Numbered from the stretch's first letter, positions 24,727 through 34,121 are shown. The stretch is 46,209 nucleotides of DNA from an uncultured Pseudoclavibacter sp. (GCA_946221025.1 CAMIMS010000010.1:1-46209), one strand, 5' to 3'. Translations and numbers: made by a program. Notes: generated by a model not told the origin, from the letters alone.

Positions 24727-27700
24727 TTAGTCGCGGCCCGTGAGGGCCCACGCATCCTCATCGGAGCCGTCGGACTCGACCACCTCGAGGCCGGCCATCT
24801 CTCGTTCGGCGGCTGCGGCGACTTCATCCGTATGGTCGGCGGCTTCGGTAACCCCATGGGCCTCGGGCGCGCTCGCGGCGGGCGCGGGAACGTCTTCACC
24901 CCGAAGCTGCGCGAGCACCGCGGGAAGCTCCTCGGGTGTCACGAGCACCTCACGCGCCTTCGACCCCTCAGACGGGCCGACGATGTCGCGCGACTCGAGC
25001 AGGTCCATCAAGCGGCCCGCCTTCGCGAACCCGACGCGCAGTTTGCGCTGCAGCATCGAGGTCGACCCGAACTGCGAATTCACGATCAGCTCAGCGGCCG
25101 CCAACAGCACCTCGAGGTCGTCGCCGATATCGGAGTCGATCTCGCGCTTCTCAGTGGCAGCCGCCACATCCGACCGGTATTCGGGCCGTGCCTGCGACTT
25201 CACGTGCGCGACGACCTCGTGAATCTCCGCATCGTTCACCCACGCGCCCTGCACGCGAAGCGGCTTCTGGCCGGATGGGGCAAACAGGCCGTCACCCTGA
25301 CCGATGAGCGCTTCGGCACCCACCTGGTCGAGGATCACGCGGGAGTCGGTGGAGCTGGTGACCGCGAACGCGAGACGGCTTGGCACGTTCGCCTTGATCA
25401 GGCCCGTGACCACATCCACCGAGGGGCGCTGGGTGGCGAGCACGAGGTGAATGCCCGCCGCGCGGGCAAGCTGGGTGATACGCACGATCGAGTCTTCGAC
25501 GTCGCGCGGTGCGACCATCATGAGCTCGGCGAGCTCATCCACCACGACGAGCAGGTACGGGTAGGGCTTCAGCACGCGCTTTGAGCCCTCCGGCACCTGC
25601 ACGCGGCCCTCGCGGATCGCGGCGTTGAAATCGTCGACGTGCCGGAACCCGAAGGTCTCCAGATCGTCGTATCGCATCTCCATTTCCTTCACGACCCACT
25701 GCAGCGCCTCGGCGGCCTTCTTCGGGTTCGTGATGATGGGCGTGATCAGGTGCGGCACACCCGCGTACGGGGTGAGCTCGACGCGCTTGGGGTCGACGAG
25801 CACCATGCGCACTTCACTCGGCTTCGAGCGCAGCAGCAGCGACACGATCATCGAGTTGACGAACGACGACTTACCGGATCCCGTGGCACCAGCCACGAGC
25901 AGGTGCGGCATTTTCGCGAGGTTCGCGATCACGAAGCCACCCTCGACGTCTTTTCCGACGCCGATGGTCATCGGGTGGCTCGAGCTCTGAGCCTTCTGCG
26001 ATTGCAGCACGTCACCGAGGGAGACCACCTCGCGGTCGGCGTTCGGAATCTCGATACCGATGGCGCTCTTGCCGGGAATCGGCGAGAGGATGCGCACCTG
26101 ATTCGACTTCACCGCGTACGCGATGTTCTTCGACAGCTGCGTGACCCGCTCGACCTTCGTGCCGGGGCCCACTTCTACCTCGTAACGCGTCACGGTGGGT
26201 CCGCGCGAGAACCCGGTGACTTTCGCGTTGACCTTGAACTCGCGGAAGACCGCATCCAGCGCCGCGATCATCTCGTCATTCGCCTCGGTGCGGGTACGCG
26301 AGGGCGTGCCGGTCGAGAGCATGTTGACCGAGGGCAGCACGTAGTCGCCGTCGAGGTCAGAGCCGGATGCATCCCAGGCGGCTTGCGAGGCTTCGAGTGC
26401 CGGGGAGGTTTCTTCGGGCTCAGCCTCGGCGGCACTCGATGCGGACGGGGCGCTGTCGCTGGCCTTCACTGGCGGCGCCTGATCCGGGGCGACAGCCGGG
26501 GCAGCCACAGATGAACCGCGCGCGATCGGCAGCTCTGCCGTCGCCGTGATGGGCTCGTCTACCTCAATGTCGGCGACGCTCACTGCGCTTGACGAAGCCG
26601 GGTCACCGGCTTCGGCTCGGCCAGCACGCGGCGCGCGGCTGAACGACGACTCATCCATGATCGACGTCGCCGAGTCCGAGCTGCCCGGCGCTTCGATGTC
26701 AAAGATGTCGAACTCGTTCGAGGACGGCTCCGGCTCGACGAGCGGTTCAAGGTCGAGCAGCGAATCGTGATGCTCGTTACCGCGGCGTCGACCGCGACCA
26801 CGGTGCTTCGGCGCAAGGCCATCGCCACCCCGGCCGATCAGTTGCGAGATCGCGTCGTCGACGCGGTCGGGCTCGCGATCGTCGACAACGGGCGAATCGA
26901 ACGCCGGCTCGACTTCGCGGCCGGAGCTGTTTCGGCGCCACCAGGGCAGCTCATTCTGCTCGGCGGTGAGCGGTTCAGTTGCCGGTTCGTCGCTGATTGT
27001 CGCCCGGGGCGCGGAGCGCTCGTCGAGCTCGGCGCGGTCAAGACCGAACATCCAGGCCCACGCATCCTTGATGCGCGATCCGATGCGGTTTGGCGCGGTC
27101 TTCGTGATCACGAGCAGCGACAGGAGCACGAGAATGACGCACACGATCGTTGCGCCGACCGGGGTGATGAGAAACACCAGGGGCGCCGCGAGCACCCAAC
27201 CGAGCACACCGCCGGCCTGGGCGAGCACCTCCATGCCCTGCACCGGGTCGGGCATATTCCCGGCGATGTGCGCGATACCGGATGCGGCGACGAGCCCGAG
27301 CCCGAGCCCCACGCCGATGCGCGTGTTGTCGTGCACGGATGCGGGATTGCGAAACAGCCACACGGCGAACGCGATCATGATGACCGGCAGCGCGTACGCG
27401 ACCTTGCCGAACAGGCCACCGAACGTGTAGGCGTTAATGAGCCCCGCGACCGGATCGGTCGCGAAGAACCAGACGGTGACCGCGCCGGCGATGCCGAGCA
27501 GCGTCAGGATGAACGGCGCCGAATCGCGGCGCTCATCGTTGGAAATGCGTTCGGGGCCAAGCGCCCGCGCGACAGCGCCGGCGGAGTGCGCTGCAGCAAG
27601 CCAGGCACGCTCGATCAGCGAGGGCTGACGCTGCGCCGAAGCCGCGCTCGAGCCGCGCGACGAGCCCGACGATGAACGCCGCTTGGACTGCGGTCGCTTC

Positions 27701-27732
27701 GATTGACTCGAGTTCGCGGTTTTCGTGGCCAT
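24727..27732 (-). CDS. ftsK: DNA translocase FtsK/SpoIIIE
   Basis: The 1001-residue protein has a basic Ser-rich N-terminus, four to five membrane helices (about 70-230), and a long acidic, low-complexity linker (about 250-460). The motor domain follows, with Walker A GATGSGKSSF at about 613-622 and DELAELMM as Walker B. The gamma winged-helix domain (LIVNSQFGSTSMLQRKLRVGFAKAGRLMDLLE) comes at about 900, for recognition of oriented KOPS-like sequences. A further tail of about 70 residues is acidic. It pumps chromosome termini across the division septum and activates XerCD. No strong ribosome site is seen at 27732, but this ATG gives the usual opening. Confidence 0.95.
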   Translation of the reverse strand: MATKTANSSQSKRPQSKRRSSSGSSRGSSAASAQRQPSLIERAWLAAAHSAGAVARALGPERISNDERRDSAPFILTLLGIAGAVTVWFFATDPVAGLINAYTFGGLFGKVAYALPVIMIAFAVWLFRNPASVHDNTRIGVGLGLGLVAASGIAHIAGNMPDPVQGMEVLAQAGGVLGWVLAAPLVFLITPVGATIVCVILVLLSLLVITKTAPNRIGSRIKDAWAWMFGLDRAELDERSAPRATISDEPATEPLTAEQNELPWWRRNSSGREVEPAFDSPVVDDREPDRVDDAISQLIGRGGDGLAPKHRGRGRRRGNEHHDSLLDLEPLVEPEPSSNEFDIFDIEAPGSSDSATSIMDESSFSRAPRAGRAEAGDPASSSAVSVADIEVDEPITATAELPIARGSSVAAPAVAPDQAPPVKASDSAPSASSAAEAEPEETSPALEASQAAWDASGSDLDGDYVLPSVNMLSTGTPSRTRTEANDEMIAALDAVFREFKVNAKVTGFSRGPTVTRYEVEVGPGTKVERVTQLSKNIAYAVKSNQVRILSPIPGKSAIGIEIPNADREVVSLGDVLQSQKAQSSSHPMTIGVGKDVEGGFVIANLAKMPHLLVAGATGSGKSSFVNSMIVSLLLRSKPSEVRMVLVDPKRVELTPYAGVPHLITPIITNPKKAAEALQWVVKEMEMRYDDLETFGFRHVDDFNAAIREGRVQVPEGSKRVLKPYPYLLVVVDELAELMMVAPRDVEDSIVRITQLARAAGIHLVLATQRPSVDVVTGLIKANVPSRLAFAVTSSTDSRVILDQVGAEALIGQGDGLFAPSGQKPLRVQGAWVNDAEIHEVVAHVKSQARPEYRSDVAAATEKREIDSDIGDDLEVLLAAAELIVNSQFGSTSMLQRKLRVGFAKAGRLMDLLESRDIVGPSEGSKAREVLVTPEELPAVLAQLRGEDVPAPAASAPEAHGVTEAADHTDEVAAAAEREMAGLEVVESDGSDEDAWALTGRD

Positions 27733-27755
27733 GCGCCGGAGCGTAACGGCGAGCA

Positions 27756-27807
27756 CCGCCGATCCTCGACGAGTGTCGGCGGAGTAGGCACGCCTGCGGT
27801 GGCCTAC
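27756..27807 (-). terminator. Two adjacent hairpins between rnj and ftsK
   Basis: A seven-base stem CCGCCGA/TCGGCGG (27756-27762 with 27776-27782), containing a small inner stem, is followed by GTAGGC/GCCTAC (27784-27789 with 27802-27807). They lie in the 91-base gap downstream of rnj. No T-run is present, so they may stabilise or partially terminate the rnj message. Confidence 0.4.
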
Positions 27808-27823
27808 AGTGCCGAGATTGTCG

Positions 27824-29497
27824 CTACTGCACGACGACGACCGGAACGATCATTGGGCGTCGGCGCTGCTTCGTCGCGACCCAGCGGCCGACCGTTCGGC
27901 GCACCACCTGCGCGAGCTGGTGGCTGTCGGTGGTGCCACTGCGGAGCGCCTCTTCGAGCGCCTTCTCGATCTGGGGCTTCACCTGCTTGAACACGGCATC
28001 GTCAGGCGCGAAGCCGCGGGCGTGAATCTGAGGTTCGACGACGACCGACTGCTTCTTCGCATCCACCACCGCGAAGATCGAGATGAAGCCTTCCTCGGCG
28101 AGGATGAGACGGTCCTTCAGGTCGTCTTCGGTGACCTCACCAACGAGCGAGCCGTCGACGTAGACGTAGCCAATCTCGACGGTGTCGACGTGCCGGGCGA
28201 CGCCGTCGGTCATTTCGACGACGCCACCGTTTTCGATCACGATCACCTCGTCGCCCGACAGACCCGATGACTTCGCGATCTCAGCGTTCGCGATGAGGTG
28301 GCGGGTCTCACCGTGCACCGGCATGACCTGCTTCGGCTGCACGATGTTGTAGCAGTAGAGCAGTTCCCCCGCCGCCGCGTGACCGGAGACGTGCACGCGC
28401 GCATTCGACTTGTGCACGACATTCGCGCCGAGACCGACCAACTGGTTGATCAGACGGAAGACGGAGTTCTCGTTTCCCGGAATGAGGCTGGAGGCGAGAA
28501 TGACGGTGTCGTGCTCGTTCACCTCGATGGCGTGGTTCTGGTTCGCGATGCGTGAGAGCACGGCCATCGGCTCGCCCTGGGAGCCGGTGCACATGTAGAC
28601 GATGCGGTCATCGGGCAGGTTGTTGGCCTCTTTCGCATCCACCAGCACGCCGTCGGGAACGGTGAGGTAGCCGAGGTCGCGGGCGATCCCCATATTGCGC
28701 GTCATGGAGCGGCCGTAGAGCGCGACCTTGCGCCCGTTCGCCACCGCCGCGTCAATCACCTGCTGCACGCGGTGCACGTGGCTCGCGAAACTCGAGACAA
28801 CGACTTTGCCCTCGGTCTTGCGAATGACCTCCGCGATGACCGAGCCGATTTCCCGCTCGGAGGGGATGAAGCCCGGCACCTCCGCGTTCGTCGAGTCGGT
28901 GAGGAAGAGGTCAACCCCCTCCTCCCCCAGGCGCGCGAACGCGCGAAGGTCGGTCAGTCGACCATCTAGCGGCAGCTGGTCCATCTTGAAGTCCCCGGTG
29001 TGCAGCACCGTTCCCGCATCCGTTTCGATGAACACCGCGAGCGAATCGGGGATTGAGTGGTTGACCGCCACGAACTCGAGCGAGAACGGACCGAGGTCTT
29101 CGATGTCGCCCTCCTGCACCGTGAGTGTCTTCGGGCGGATACGGTGCTCTTTCAGCTTCGCATCGACCAGTGCAAGCGTCAGCTTCGAACCGAGCAGCGG
29201 AATGTCCTCGCGCTCTCGCAGCAGATACGGCACACCGCCGATGTGGTCTTCGTGACCGTGCGTGAGCACGATGCCGACGACGTCGTCGAGGCGGTCACGG
29301 ATCACATTGATGTCGGGGAGGATGAGGTCAACGCCCGGCTGCTGCTCCTCCGGGAAGAGCACGCCGCAGTCGACGATGAGAATCTTCCCGTCGATCTCGA
29401 AGATCGTCATGTTGCGCCCGACCTCACCCAGGCCACCGAGCGGGATGATGCGAAGGCTTCCTTCGCGAAGCGGCGGCAGGTCTCGGGCGTCAATCAT
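27824..29497 (-). CDS. rnj: Ribonuclease J
   Basis: This 557-residue metallo-beta-lactamase/beta-CASP nuclease has the metal motif HGHEDH at residues 80-85 and the family-specific GGLGEVGRNM near residue 21. Further along are TGDFKMDQ, the beta-CASP segment GRSMTRNMGIARDLGYL, CTGSQGEP, and HVSGHAAAGEL and MPVHGETRHL in the C-terminal half. RNase J processes and decays RNA with endonuclease and 5'-exonuclease activity. The start at 29497 has a GAGGA site; a TTG ten codons upstream is an alternative. It lies 81 bases after dapA, the usual actinobacterial dapA-rnj order. Confidence 0.95.
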   Translation of the reverse strand: MIDARDLPPLREGSLRIIPLGGLGEVGRNMTIFEIDGKILIVDCGVLFPEEQQPGVDLILPDINVIRDRLDDVVGIVLTHGHEDHIGGVPYLLREREDIPLLGSKLTLALVDAKLKEHRIRPKTLTVQEGDIEDLGPFSLEFVAVNHSIPDSLAVFIETDAGTVLHTGDFKMDQLPLDGRLTDLRAFARLGEEGVDLFLTDSTNAEVPGFIPSEREIGSVIAEVIRKTEGKVVVSSFASHVHRVQQVIDAAVANGRKVALYGRSMTRNMGIARDLGYLTVPDGVLVDAKEANNLPDDRIVYMCTGSQGEPMAVLSRIANQNHAIEVNEHDTVILASSLIPGNENSVFRLINQLVGLGANVVHKSNARVHVSGHAAAGELLYCYNIVQPKQVMPVHGETRHLIANAEIAKSSGLSGDEVIVIENGGVVEMTDGVARHVDTVEIGYVYVDGSLVGEVTEDDLKDRLILAEEGFISIFAVVDAKKQSVVVEPQIHARGFAPDDAVFKQVKPQIEKALEEALRSGTTDSHQLAQVVRRTVGRWVATKQRRRPMIVPVVVVQ

Positions 29498-29578
29498 GCG
29501 GTTGGGTCCTCGGGGTGTCTGGGTCAAGTTCTCGTGGGCGCGCTCGATGGCAACGCCGCGTACTGATGTGGAATCGCG

Positions 29579-30556
29579 TTAGCGCGTAGTTCCCGCGATC
29601 TTCGGCAGCGCACCGCCGGCAGCGGCGTTTCGGTCGGGGCGGAAGTCCGAGAAGTCCACGCCGTCGAGGTCGCGCACGAGCGCGACCTCATTCTCAATGA
29701 TGGCGGCTTCCCACTCTTCCGGACCAACCAGCGGCAACCGCACGCGGGGCGAGGAAATGCGGCCGAGTCCGTGAAGGATGTACTTCGCCGCGACCGTGCC
29801 CGGAACATGCGTCATCGTCGCGCGCACGAGCGGTTCGAGCAGCTTGTGCTGCTCGGTGGCAGCGCGCAGGTCGCCTCGGTTCACGGCATCGATCATCCGC
29901 CGGTAGGGCTGCGGCGTGATGTTCGCGGTGACACCGATGAGCCCGGCGGCACCGATCGCGAGTTCGGGCAGGGCGTTCGCGTCATCGCCCGCGAAGTAGA
30001 TCATGTCGGTCTGGTTCATGACGCGGCTCACCTCGGCGAGGTCACCCTTAGCGTCTTTCACCGCCACAATGTTCGGATGCTTCGCGAGGCGCAGGATCGT
30101 CTCGTACTGGATGGGGATGCCCGACCGGCCCGGAATGTCATACAGGATGAGCGGCAGGTCGGTGGCGTCGGCCACCATGCGGAAATGCGTGAGCACACCC
30201 GCCTGCGTCGGCTTGTTGTAGTACGGCGTAACGGCCATGATGCCGTCGGCGCCGATCTGTTCCGAACGCTTCGCGAGCTGGATGGCGTGCGCGGTCTCGT
30301 TCGACGGTCCGCCGGTGATGATCTTTGCCCGGCCCTGCGCGACCGATTTGCCGACCTCAACCAGGCGCAGCTTCTCTTCGTCGGTCAGGGTCGAGGTTTC
30401 ACCGGTGGTGCCGGTGACGACAATGCCGTCGGCACCGCCCTCAATGACGGCGTCGATGTGACGCTCAACGTCGTCCCACGCGACCTCGCCATCCGCCGTC
30501 ATTGGCGTGACGAGGGCAACGAGGACCTGACCGAATGGATTCTCGTGGGTCGGCAC
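29579..30556 (-). CDS. dapA: 4-hydroxy-tetrahydrodipicolinate synthase
   Basis: The 325-residue aldolase condenses pyruvate with aspartate semialdehyde in lysine and diaminopimelate synthesis. The Schiff-base lysine is at about 167 in VAVKDAKGDL, the GTTGETSTL motif binds substrate, and the catalytic Tyr is in LILYDIPGRSG. The best start is the GTG at 30556 (MPTHENPFGQV); the frame is open further upstream but that region is not DapA-like, and no clear ribosome site is visible. It is divergent from the DUF839 gene with about 205 bases between, where both promoters should lie. Confidence 0.93.
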   Translation of the reverse strand: MPTHENPFGQVLVALVTPMTADGEVAWDDVERHIDAVIEGGADGIVVTGTTGETSTLTDEEKLRLVEVGKSVAQGRAKIITGGPSNETAHAIQLAKRSEQIGADGIMAVTPYYNKPTQAGVLTHFRMVADATDLPLILYDIPGRSGIPIQYETILRLAKHPNIVAVKDAKGDLAEVSRVMNQTDMIYFAGDDANALPELAIGAAGLIGVTANITPQPYRRMIDAVNRGDLRAATEQHKLLEPLVRATMTHVPGTVAAKYILHGLGRISSPRVRLPLVGPEEWEAAIIENEVALVRDLDGVDFSDFRPDRNAAAGGALPKIAGTTR

Positions 30557-30761
30557 GTGAAGAAGCGTACCCGTTCGGGCATTCGTCGGGCATTCGAGCC
30601 GTGATCGGTTCGTTACATAGCAGATCAACATGTCGCACGCACGTCCCAGGTGCAACGCTTCTGACACCAGTCAGTCACCGCAAGGCCACACCACCTTCGT
30701 AGCGTTCACGCGTCCGATCGCATTCCCCGGAACGCGACGTTCCGGCTCTCCAGGAGTTCTC

Positions 30762-32501
30762 ATGAAGACCAACATCAAGGCCGGCGTCGCCTTCGGTGCC
30801 GCGCTGGCACTCGTCGGCGGTAACGCCGCGTTCGGTGCGACGATGACCGAGACCGGTCCGTCGACACAGACCAGCCCGTACGTCGTCCCGGTTGCCGACG
30901 GCATCTCGACGACCTCTGTTCTCACCGTTGGCGACACCATCAACGGGTACCCGATGGTCGGTGTGCCCGACGGCCTCGGCGCGTACGACAACGGAGATGG
31001 CACCTTCACCGTGCTGATGAACCACGAAATCAAGCCCGACCAGGGCGCGCAGCACGCTCACGGTGCTGCGGGCGCGTTCGTCTCGAAGTGGATCGTGCGC
31101 AACGACCTCACTGTCCTTTCCGGCGAAGACCTCATCACGCGCGTCATGGACTACGACTTCGCCACAGGCTCGTGGACCGAGATCACCACTGCGTTCAACC
31201 GCTTCTGCTCATCCGATCTCGGGCCTGCCGGCTCGTTCTACGATTCCGCGACCGGCACCGGCACGAAGGAGCTTCTCTACCTCACCGGTGAAGAGGCAGG
31301 CGCTGAGGGTCGAGGCACCGCGACCGTCGCTACCGGCCCCGAGGCCGGTACCGCCTACATCCTCCCCTGGATGGGCAAGATGAGCTTCGAGAACATGCTG
31401 GTCCACCCGAACACCGGCAAGCAGACCATCGTCACCCTGACCGATGACTCGGGCGGCGGCGAGGTCTACGTCTACGTGGGTGAGAAACGCGACTCGGGCA
31501 ACGAGGTTGAGCGTGCGGGCCTTGTTGGCGGCAAGCTCTACGGCGTCAAGATCGAAGGCGTGCTCGATGAGACCGACGCGACTTCGATCGGATCGGACGT
31601 TCCGTTCTCGCTCGTCGAGGTTCCCGGTGCCGAGGCGATGACCGGTGCCCAACTCGAAGAGGTCTCGGGCCAGCTCGGCATCACCAGCTTCGCGCGCCCC
31701 GAGGATGGCTCGTGGGACCCGTCCAACGCGAACGGCTTCTACTTCACTACGACCGGTTCGTTCGAGGGCATTAGCCGCCTCTGGCACCTCATGTTCACCG
31801 ACGTTGTCGGCAACGTGCTTGCCGGCGGCACCGCCACCGTCCCGGTCGAGAGCCCGGCATACGACCCGGCACTCCCCTCACAGGAGCAGAAGGGGCCGCG
31901 CATGCTCGACAACATGACCGTGAACGCGAACGGCGTCGTCTACCTGCAGGAAGATCCGGGCAAGCAGGAGTACATCTCGGGCATCTGGCGTCTGAAGAAC
32001 GGCACCCTCGAGAAGGTCGCGCAGCACGACCCGGCGCGCTTCTCGGCCCCCTCGACTGACGCCAAGGCTGACACCGCGGGCTCGGCCGATGCCCACCTGA
32101 CCATCGATGAGGAAAGCTCGGGCATCATCCCGCTGCCGTTCCTCGGTGAGGGCAAGTACCTGCTGGACGTGCAGGCGCACTACCCGCTCGACCAGACCCT
32201 CGTTCAGGGTGGCCAGCTGCTCGTCATGGACGTTGAGGACGAGAAGACCAGCCAGCCGACCGCAACCTCGACCACGACCGAGAACCCGACGCAGTCCGCA
32301 ACGGCGGCCCCGACCGCGAGCCAGAGCACTGCTCCGACCACAAGCTCGAGCGCGACCCCCGCACCGACCTCGACGAACGGCGCGAACACGCTCGCGAGCT
32401 CCGGTTCGAACACGCCGATGACGGCCGCCTTCATCGGCGCAGGACTCATCGCTCTCGGTGGTGTCGCCTACTTCGTGGCGCGCATGCGCCGCCAGGCTTA
32501 A
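30762..32501 (+). CDS. Secreted, wall-anchored DUF839/PhoX-like protein
   Basis: The 579-residue product begins with a signal peptide (residues 1 to about 26, ending AAFGA). The body resembles DUF839/PhoX-type beta-propeller proteins: YPMVGVPDGLGAYDNGDGTFTVLMNHEI, ELLYLTGEEAG, FENMLVHPNTGKQTIVTLTDDS, VYVYVGEKR and RMLDNMTVNANGVVYLQEDPG. From about 505 to 543 there is a Thr/Ser/Pro spacer, then LASSG (544-548), a hydrophobic segment and a basic RMRRQA end. The last three elements form a sortase-type sorting signal, with LASSG close to the LAxTG used by actinobacterial class E sortases. A calcium-dependent phosphatase activity, as for PhoX, is possible but not proven. The start has a CAGGAG site. 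It is isolated between divergent dapA and a lipoprotein gene. Confidence 0.82.
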   Translation: MKTNIKAGVAFGAALALVGGNAAFGATMTETGPSTQTSPYVVPVADGISTTSVLTVGDTINGYPMVGVPDGLGAYDNGDGTFTVLMNHEIKPDQGAQHAHGAAGAFVSKWIVRNDLTVLSGEDLITRVMDYDFATGSWTEITTAFNRFCSSDLGPAGSFYDSATGTGTKELLYLTGEEAGAEGRGTATVATGPEAGTAYILPWMGKMSFENMLVHPNTGKQTIVTLTDDSGGGEVYVYVGEKRDSGNEVERAGLVGGKLYGVKIEGVLDETDATSIGSDVPFSLVEVPGAEAMTGAQLEEVSGQLGITSFARPEDGSWDPSNANGFYFTTTGSFEGISRLWHLMFTDVVGNVLAGGTATVPVESPAYDPALPSQEQKGPRMLDNMTVNANGVVYLQEDPGKQEYISGIWRLKNGTLEKVAQHDPARFSAPSTDAKADTAGSADAHLTIDEESSGIIPLPFLGEGKYLLDVQAHYPLDQTLVQGGQLLVMDVEDEKTSQPTATSTTTENPTQSATAAPTASQSTAPTTSSSATPAPTSTNGANTLASSGSNTPMTAAFIGAGLIALGGVAYFVARMRRQA

Positions 32502-32522
32502 GCGCCAATCCACCATCCGGTA

Positions 32523-32556
32523 GGGCAGGGTGTCCGCGTGCGCGGGCGCCCTGCCC
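32523..32556 (+). terminator. Hairpin terminator after the DUF839 gene
   Basis: A stem of about 15 bases (GGGCAGGG...CCCTGCCC, with two G-T pairs) begins 22 bases after the stop. It is followed by GTTCACGTTTCC. It would separate the surface-protein gene from the downstream lipoprotein gene. Confidence 0.6.
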
Positions 32557-32631
32557 GTTCACGTTTCCAGGGCGAGGGTTCACATCTTCGCCCTGAACGC
32601 GTTCGTCGCGCTCGGCGTATCGTGGACGCAC

Positions 32632-33114
32632 GTGATTGAAACTCGTCGAACCCTCATTCCCGCGTGTCTCATCGCGCTTGGCCTTGCGATGACCGGATGC
32701 GCTTCCTCTCCCGACGGCGCCGACGCAGGCGACTCGGCAACCCCCTCCGGAACCCCTTCGCAAACGACCTCGCTCGCGGATGTTCCGTACGTGCCGCGCG
32801 CAAAATGCGGTGAAGAACCCCGCAACAACTTCGTCGCTCTCGAAGCCGCCTGGTCGCGCGAGGACCTGCCGGACGGATGCATCGGCATCATTGACGGCGG
32901 CAGCCACTGGGGCCCCGAGGAGCAGGCCGTGTTCGACAAGCACCCGGGGCTGACGGATGAGCAGTTCCTTGCGGCCTTCGGCGCCTGCGCCTACCGCGAC
33001 TTCCGCCCCTACCAGGGGGAACTCACGGGCGAACTCGAGCAGCAGGCGCGGGTGTCGCTCGACATCTGCCCGACCAACCCCGGAGCGGGCGACCTCCAGG
33101 CGAAGCTCGGCTAG
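32632..33114 (+). CDS. Small lipoprotein of unknown function
   Basis: The 160-residue protein has a short basic lead (ETRR), a hydrophobic stretch and the lipobox AMTGC with Cys23 as lipidation site. A Ser/Thr/Pro linker and a compact domain of about 110 residues follow, carrying four cysteines (KCGEE, DGCIG, GACAY, DICPT) that could form two disulfides outside the cell. The GTG at 32632 was chosen because it gives a standard lipoprotein signal; no strong ribosome site precedes it. I do not recognise the domain. Terminators lie on both sides, so it appears monocistronic. Confidence 0.75.
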   Translation: MIETRRTLIPACLIALGLAMTGCASSPDGADAGDSATPSGTPSQTTSLADVPYVPRAKCGEEPRNNFVALEAAWSREDLPDGCIGIIDGGSHWGPEEQAVFDKHPGLTDEQFLAAFGACAYRDFRPYQGELTGELEQQARVSLDICPTNPGAGDLQAKLG

Positions 33115-33142
33115 TCAGCTCGGCAAGTCCCCCGACGAACAG

Positions 33143-33187
33143 GAACCGGCCCCGAACGCGCAGATGTCGTGTTTCAGGGGCCGGTTC
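33143..33187. terminator. Hairpin between convergent lipoprotein and SDR genes
   Basis: A perfect 11-base stem (GAACCGGCCCC at 33143-33153 with GGGGCCGGTTC at 33177-33187) encloses a 23-base loop. It lies 28 bases after the lipoprotein stop and could serve either strand. Confidence 0.6.
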
Positions 33188-33289
33188 GTGCGTGATCGGC
33201 GACAACGGTCGCCGCAGTCGGCGTGCGGTTCGGCTCGCGTGGCCCTTGGAGCACGAACGAGCCGCAGCCCGAAGGCCAGCAGCCGCTTT

Positions 33290-34054
33290 TTAGAGGGCGG
33301 TGAATCCGCCGTCGACCAGGTAGTACGCGCCCGTGCAGAACGACGCGTCGTCCGAGAGGAGGAAGCGAACAAGCGTCGCGACTTCTTCCGGACGACCGAG
33401 GCGTCCGATCGGGTGGGCCGAGACGAGCGCCTCCTTCGCGCCCTCGGGCAGGTTCGCCAGCAGCGGCGTCTCGATGTACGCGGGACCGACCGCATTCACG
33501 CGGATCCCGTGCTTCGCGTTGTCGACAGCCGCAGTCTTGGTGAGTCCGATCACGCCGTGCTTCGAGGTCGCGTAGGCGACGTGGTTTGGAACCGCCGTGA
33601 CGCCGTGAATCGATGACATGTTGACGATGGCGCAACTTTGACCGTCATCCTGTTTGCGGAACTGCGCGATTTGCGCATTCGTGCCGTAGAGCACCGCGTT
33701 GAGGTTGATCGCCATCACCTTGTCCCAATCGGACTCGAGGTCGAGCTCGCCAACGGGGTTAGCGGTCTTCGAGCTGATGCCCGCGTTGTTGCAGGCAAGG
33801 TGAAGCGCTCCGTAGGTGTCGACCGCGAACTGCACGCCGGCGACATTCGCCTCGTTCGTCGTGGCGTCCATCTCGTACGCCGTGGCTTCGCCGCCTTCGG
33901 ACCGGATCTGCTCGGTGACCTCTTCAGCGCCCGCAAGGTTGATGTCGCTGACGACGACCTTCGCGCCGTGCTTGGCCAGCTCGATGGCGATCGCCTTCCC
34001 AATACCCGATCCCGCTCCGGTGACGAGAGCGACTTTGTTTTCCAGCACTGCCAT
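33290..34054 (-). CDS. Short-chain dehydrogenase/reductase (classical SDR)
   Basis: The 254-residue oxidoreductase has the cofactor motif TGAGSGIG near the N-terminus, Asp in VVSDINLAG (suggesting NAD), CNNAGIS, the catalytic Ser in NMSSIHG and the YxxxK pair in YATSKHG. It ends with the usual GAYYLVDGGFTAL. The ATG at 34054 follows a GAGGTG site. The substrate cannot be told from sequence. It is not closely linked to other genes; the gap upstream holds a perfect hairpin at 34122-34140. Confidence 0.9.
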   Translation of the reverse strand: MAVLENKVALVTGAGSGIGKAIAIELAKHGAKVVVSDINLAGAEEVTEQIRSEGGEATAYEMDATTNEANVAGVQFAVDTYGALHLACNNAGISSKTANPVGELDLESDWDKVMAINLNAVLYGTNAQIAQFRKQDDGQSCAIVNMSSIHGVTAVPNHVAYATSKHGVIGLTKTAAVDNAKHGIRVNAVGPAYIETPLLANLPEGAKEALVSAHPIGRLGRPEEVATLVRFLLSDDASFCTGAYYLVDGGFTAL

Positions 34055-34121
34055 GAGGGGCACCTCTTCTCGTAGGGTCGTGAATGCCGCCGTTGACGCG
34101 TTGAGCTGCGCAGGGTGGCAT

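Noticed and set aside
24682..25584. Plus-strand open frame opposite the end of ftsK
   Set aside because: It is antisense to the conserved motor and gamma domains and has no domain signature of its own.
26350..26760. Low-complexity acidic stretch in ftsK that could suggest a frameshift or insertion
   Set aside because: The reading frame is continuous, and long acidic or Pro/Ala-rich linkers between the membrane and motor domains are normal in actinobacterial FtsK.
30557..30761. Possible PhoP-type box upstream of the DUF839/PhoX-like gene
   Set aside because: Single GTTCAC-like words occur, but I could not find the direct repeats with regular spacing that define actinobacterial PhoP sites.
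32260..32390. Repeat-rich Thr/Ser/Ala codons in the DUF839 gene as a tandem DNA repeat
   Set aside because: The stretch encodes an irregular Thr/Ser/Pro stalk; no DNA unit is repeated exactly.
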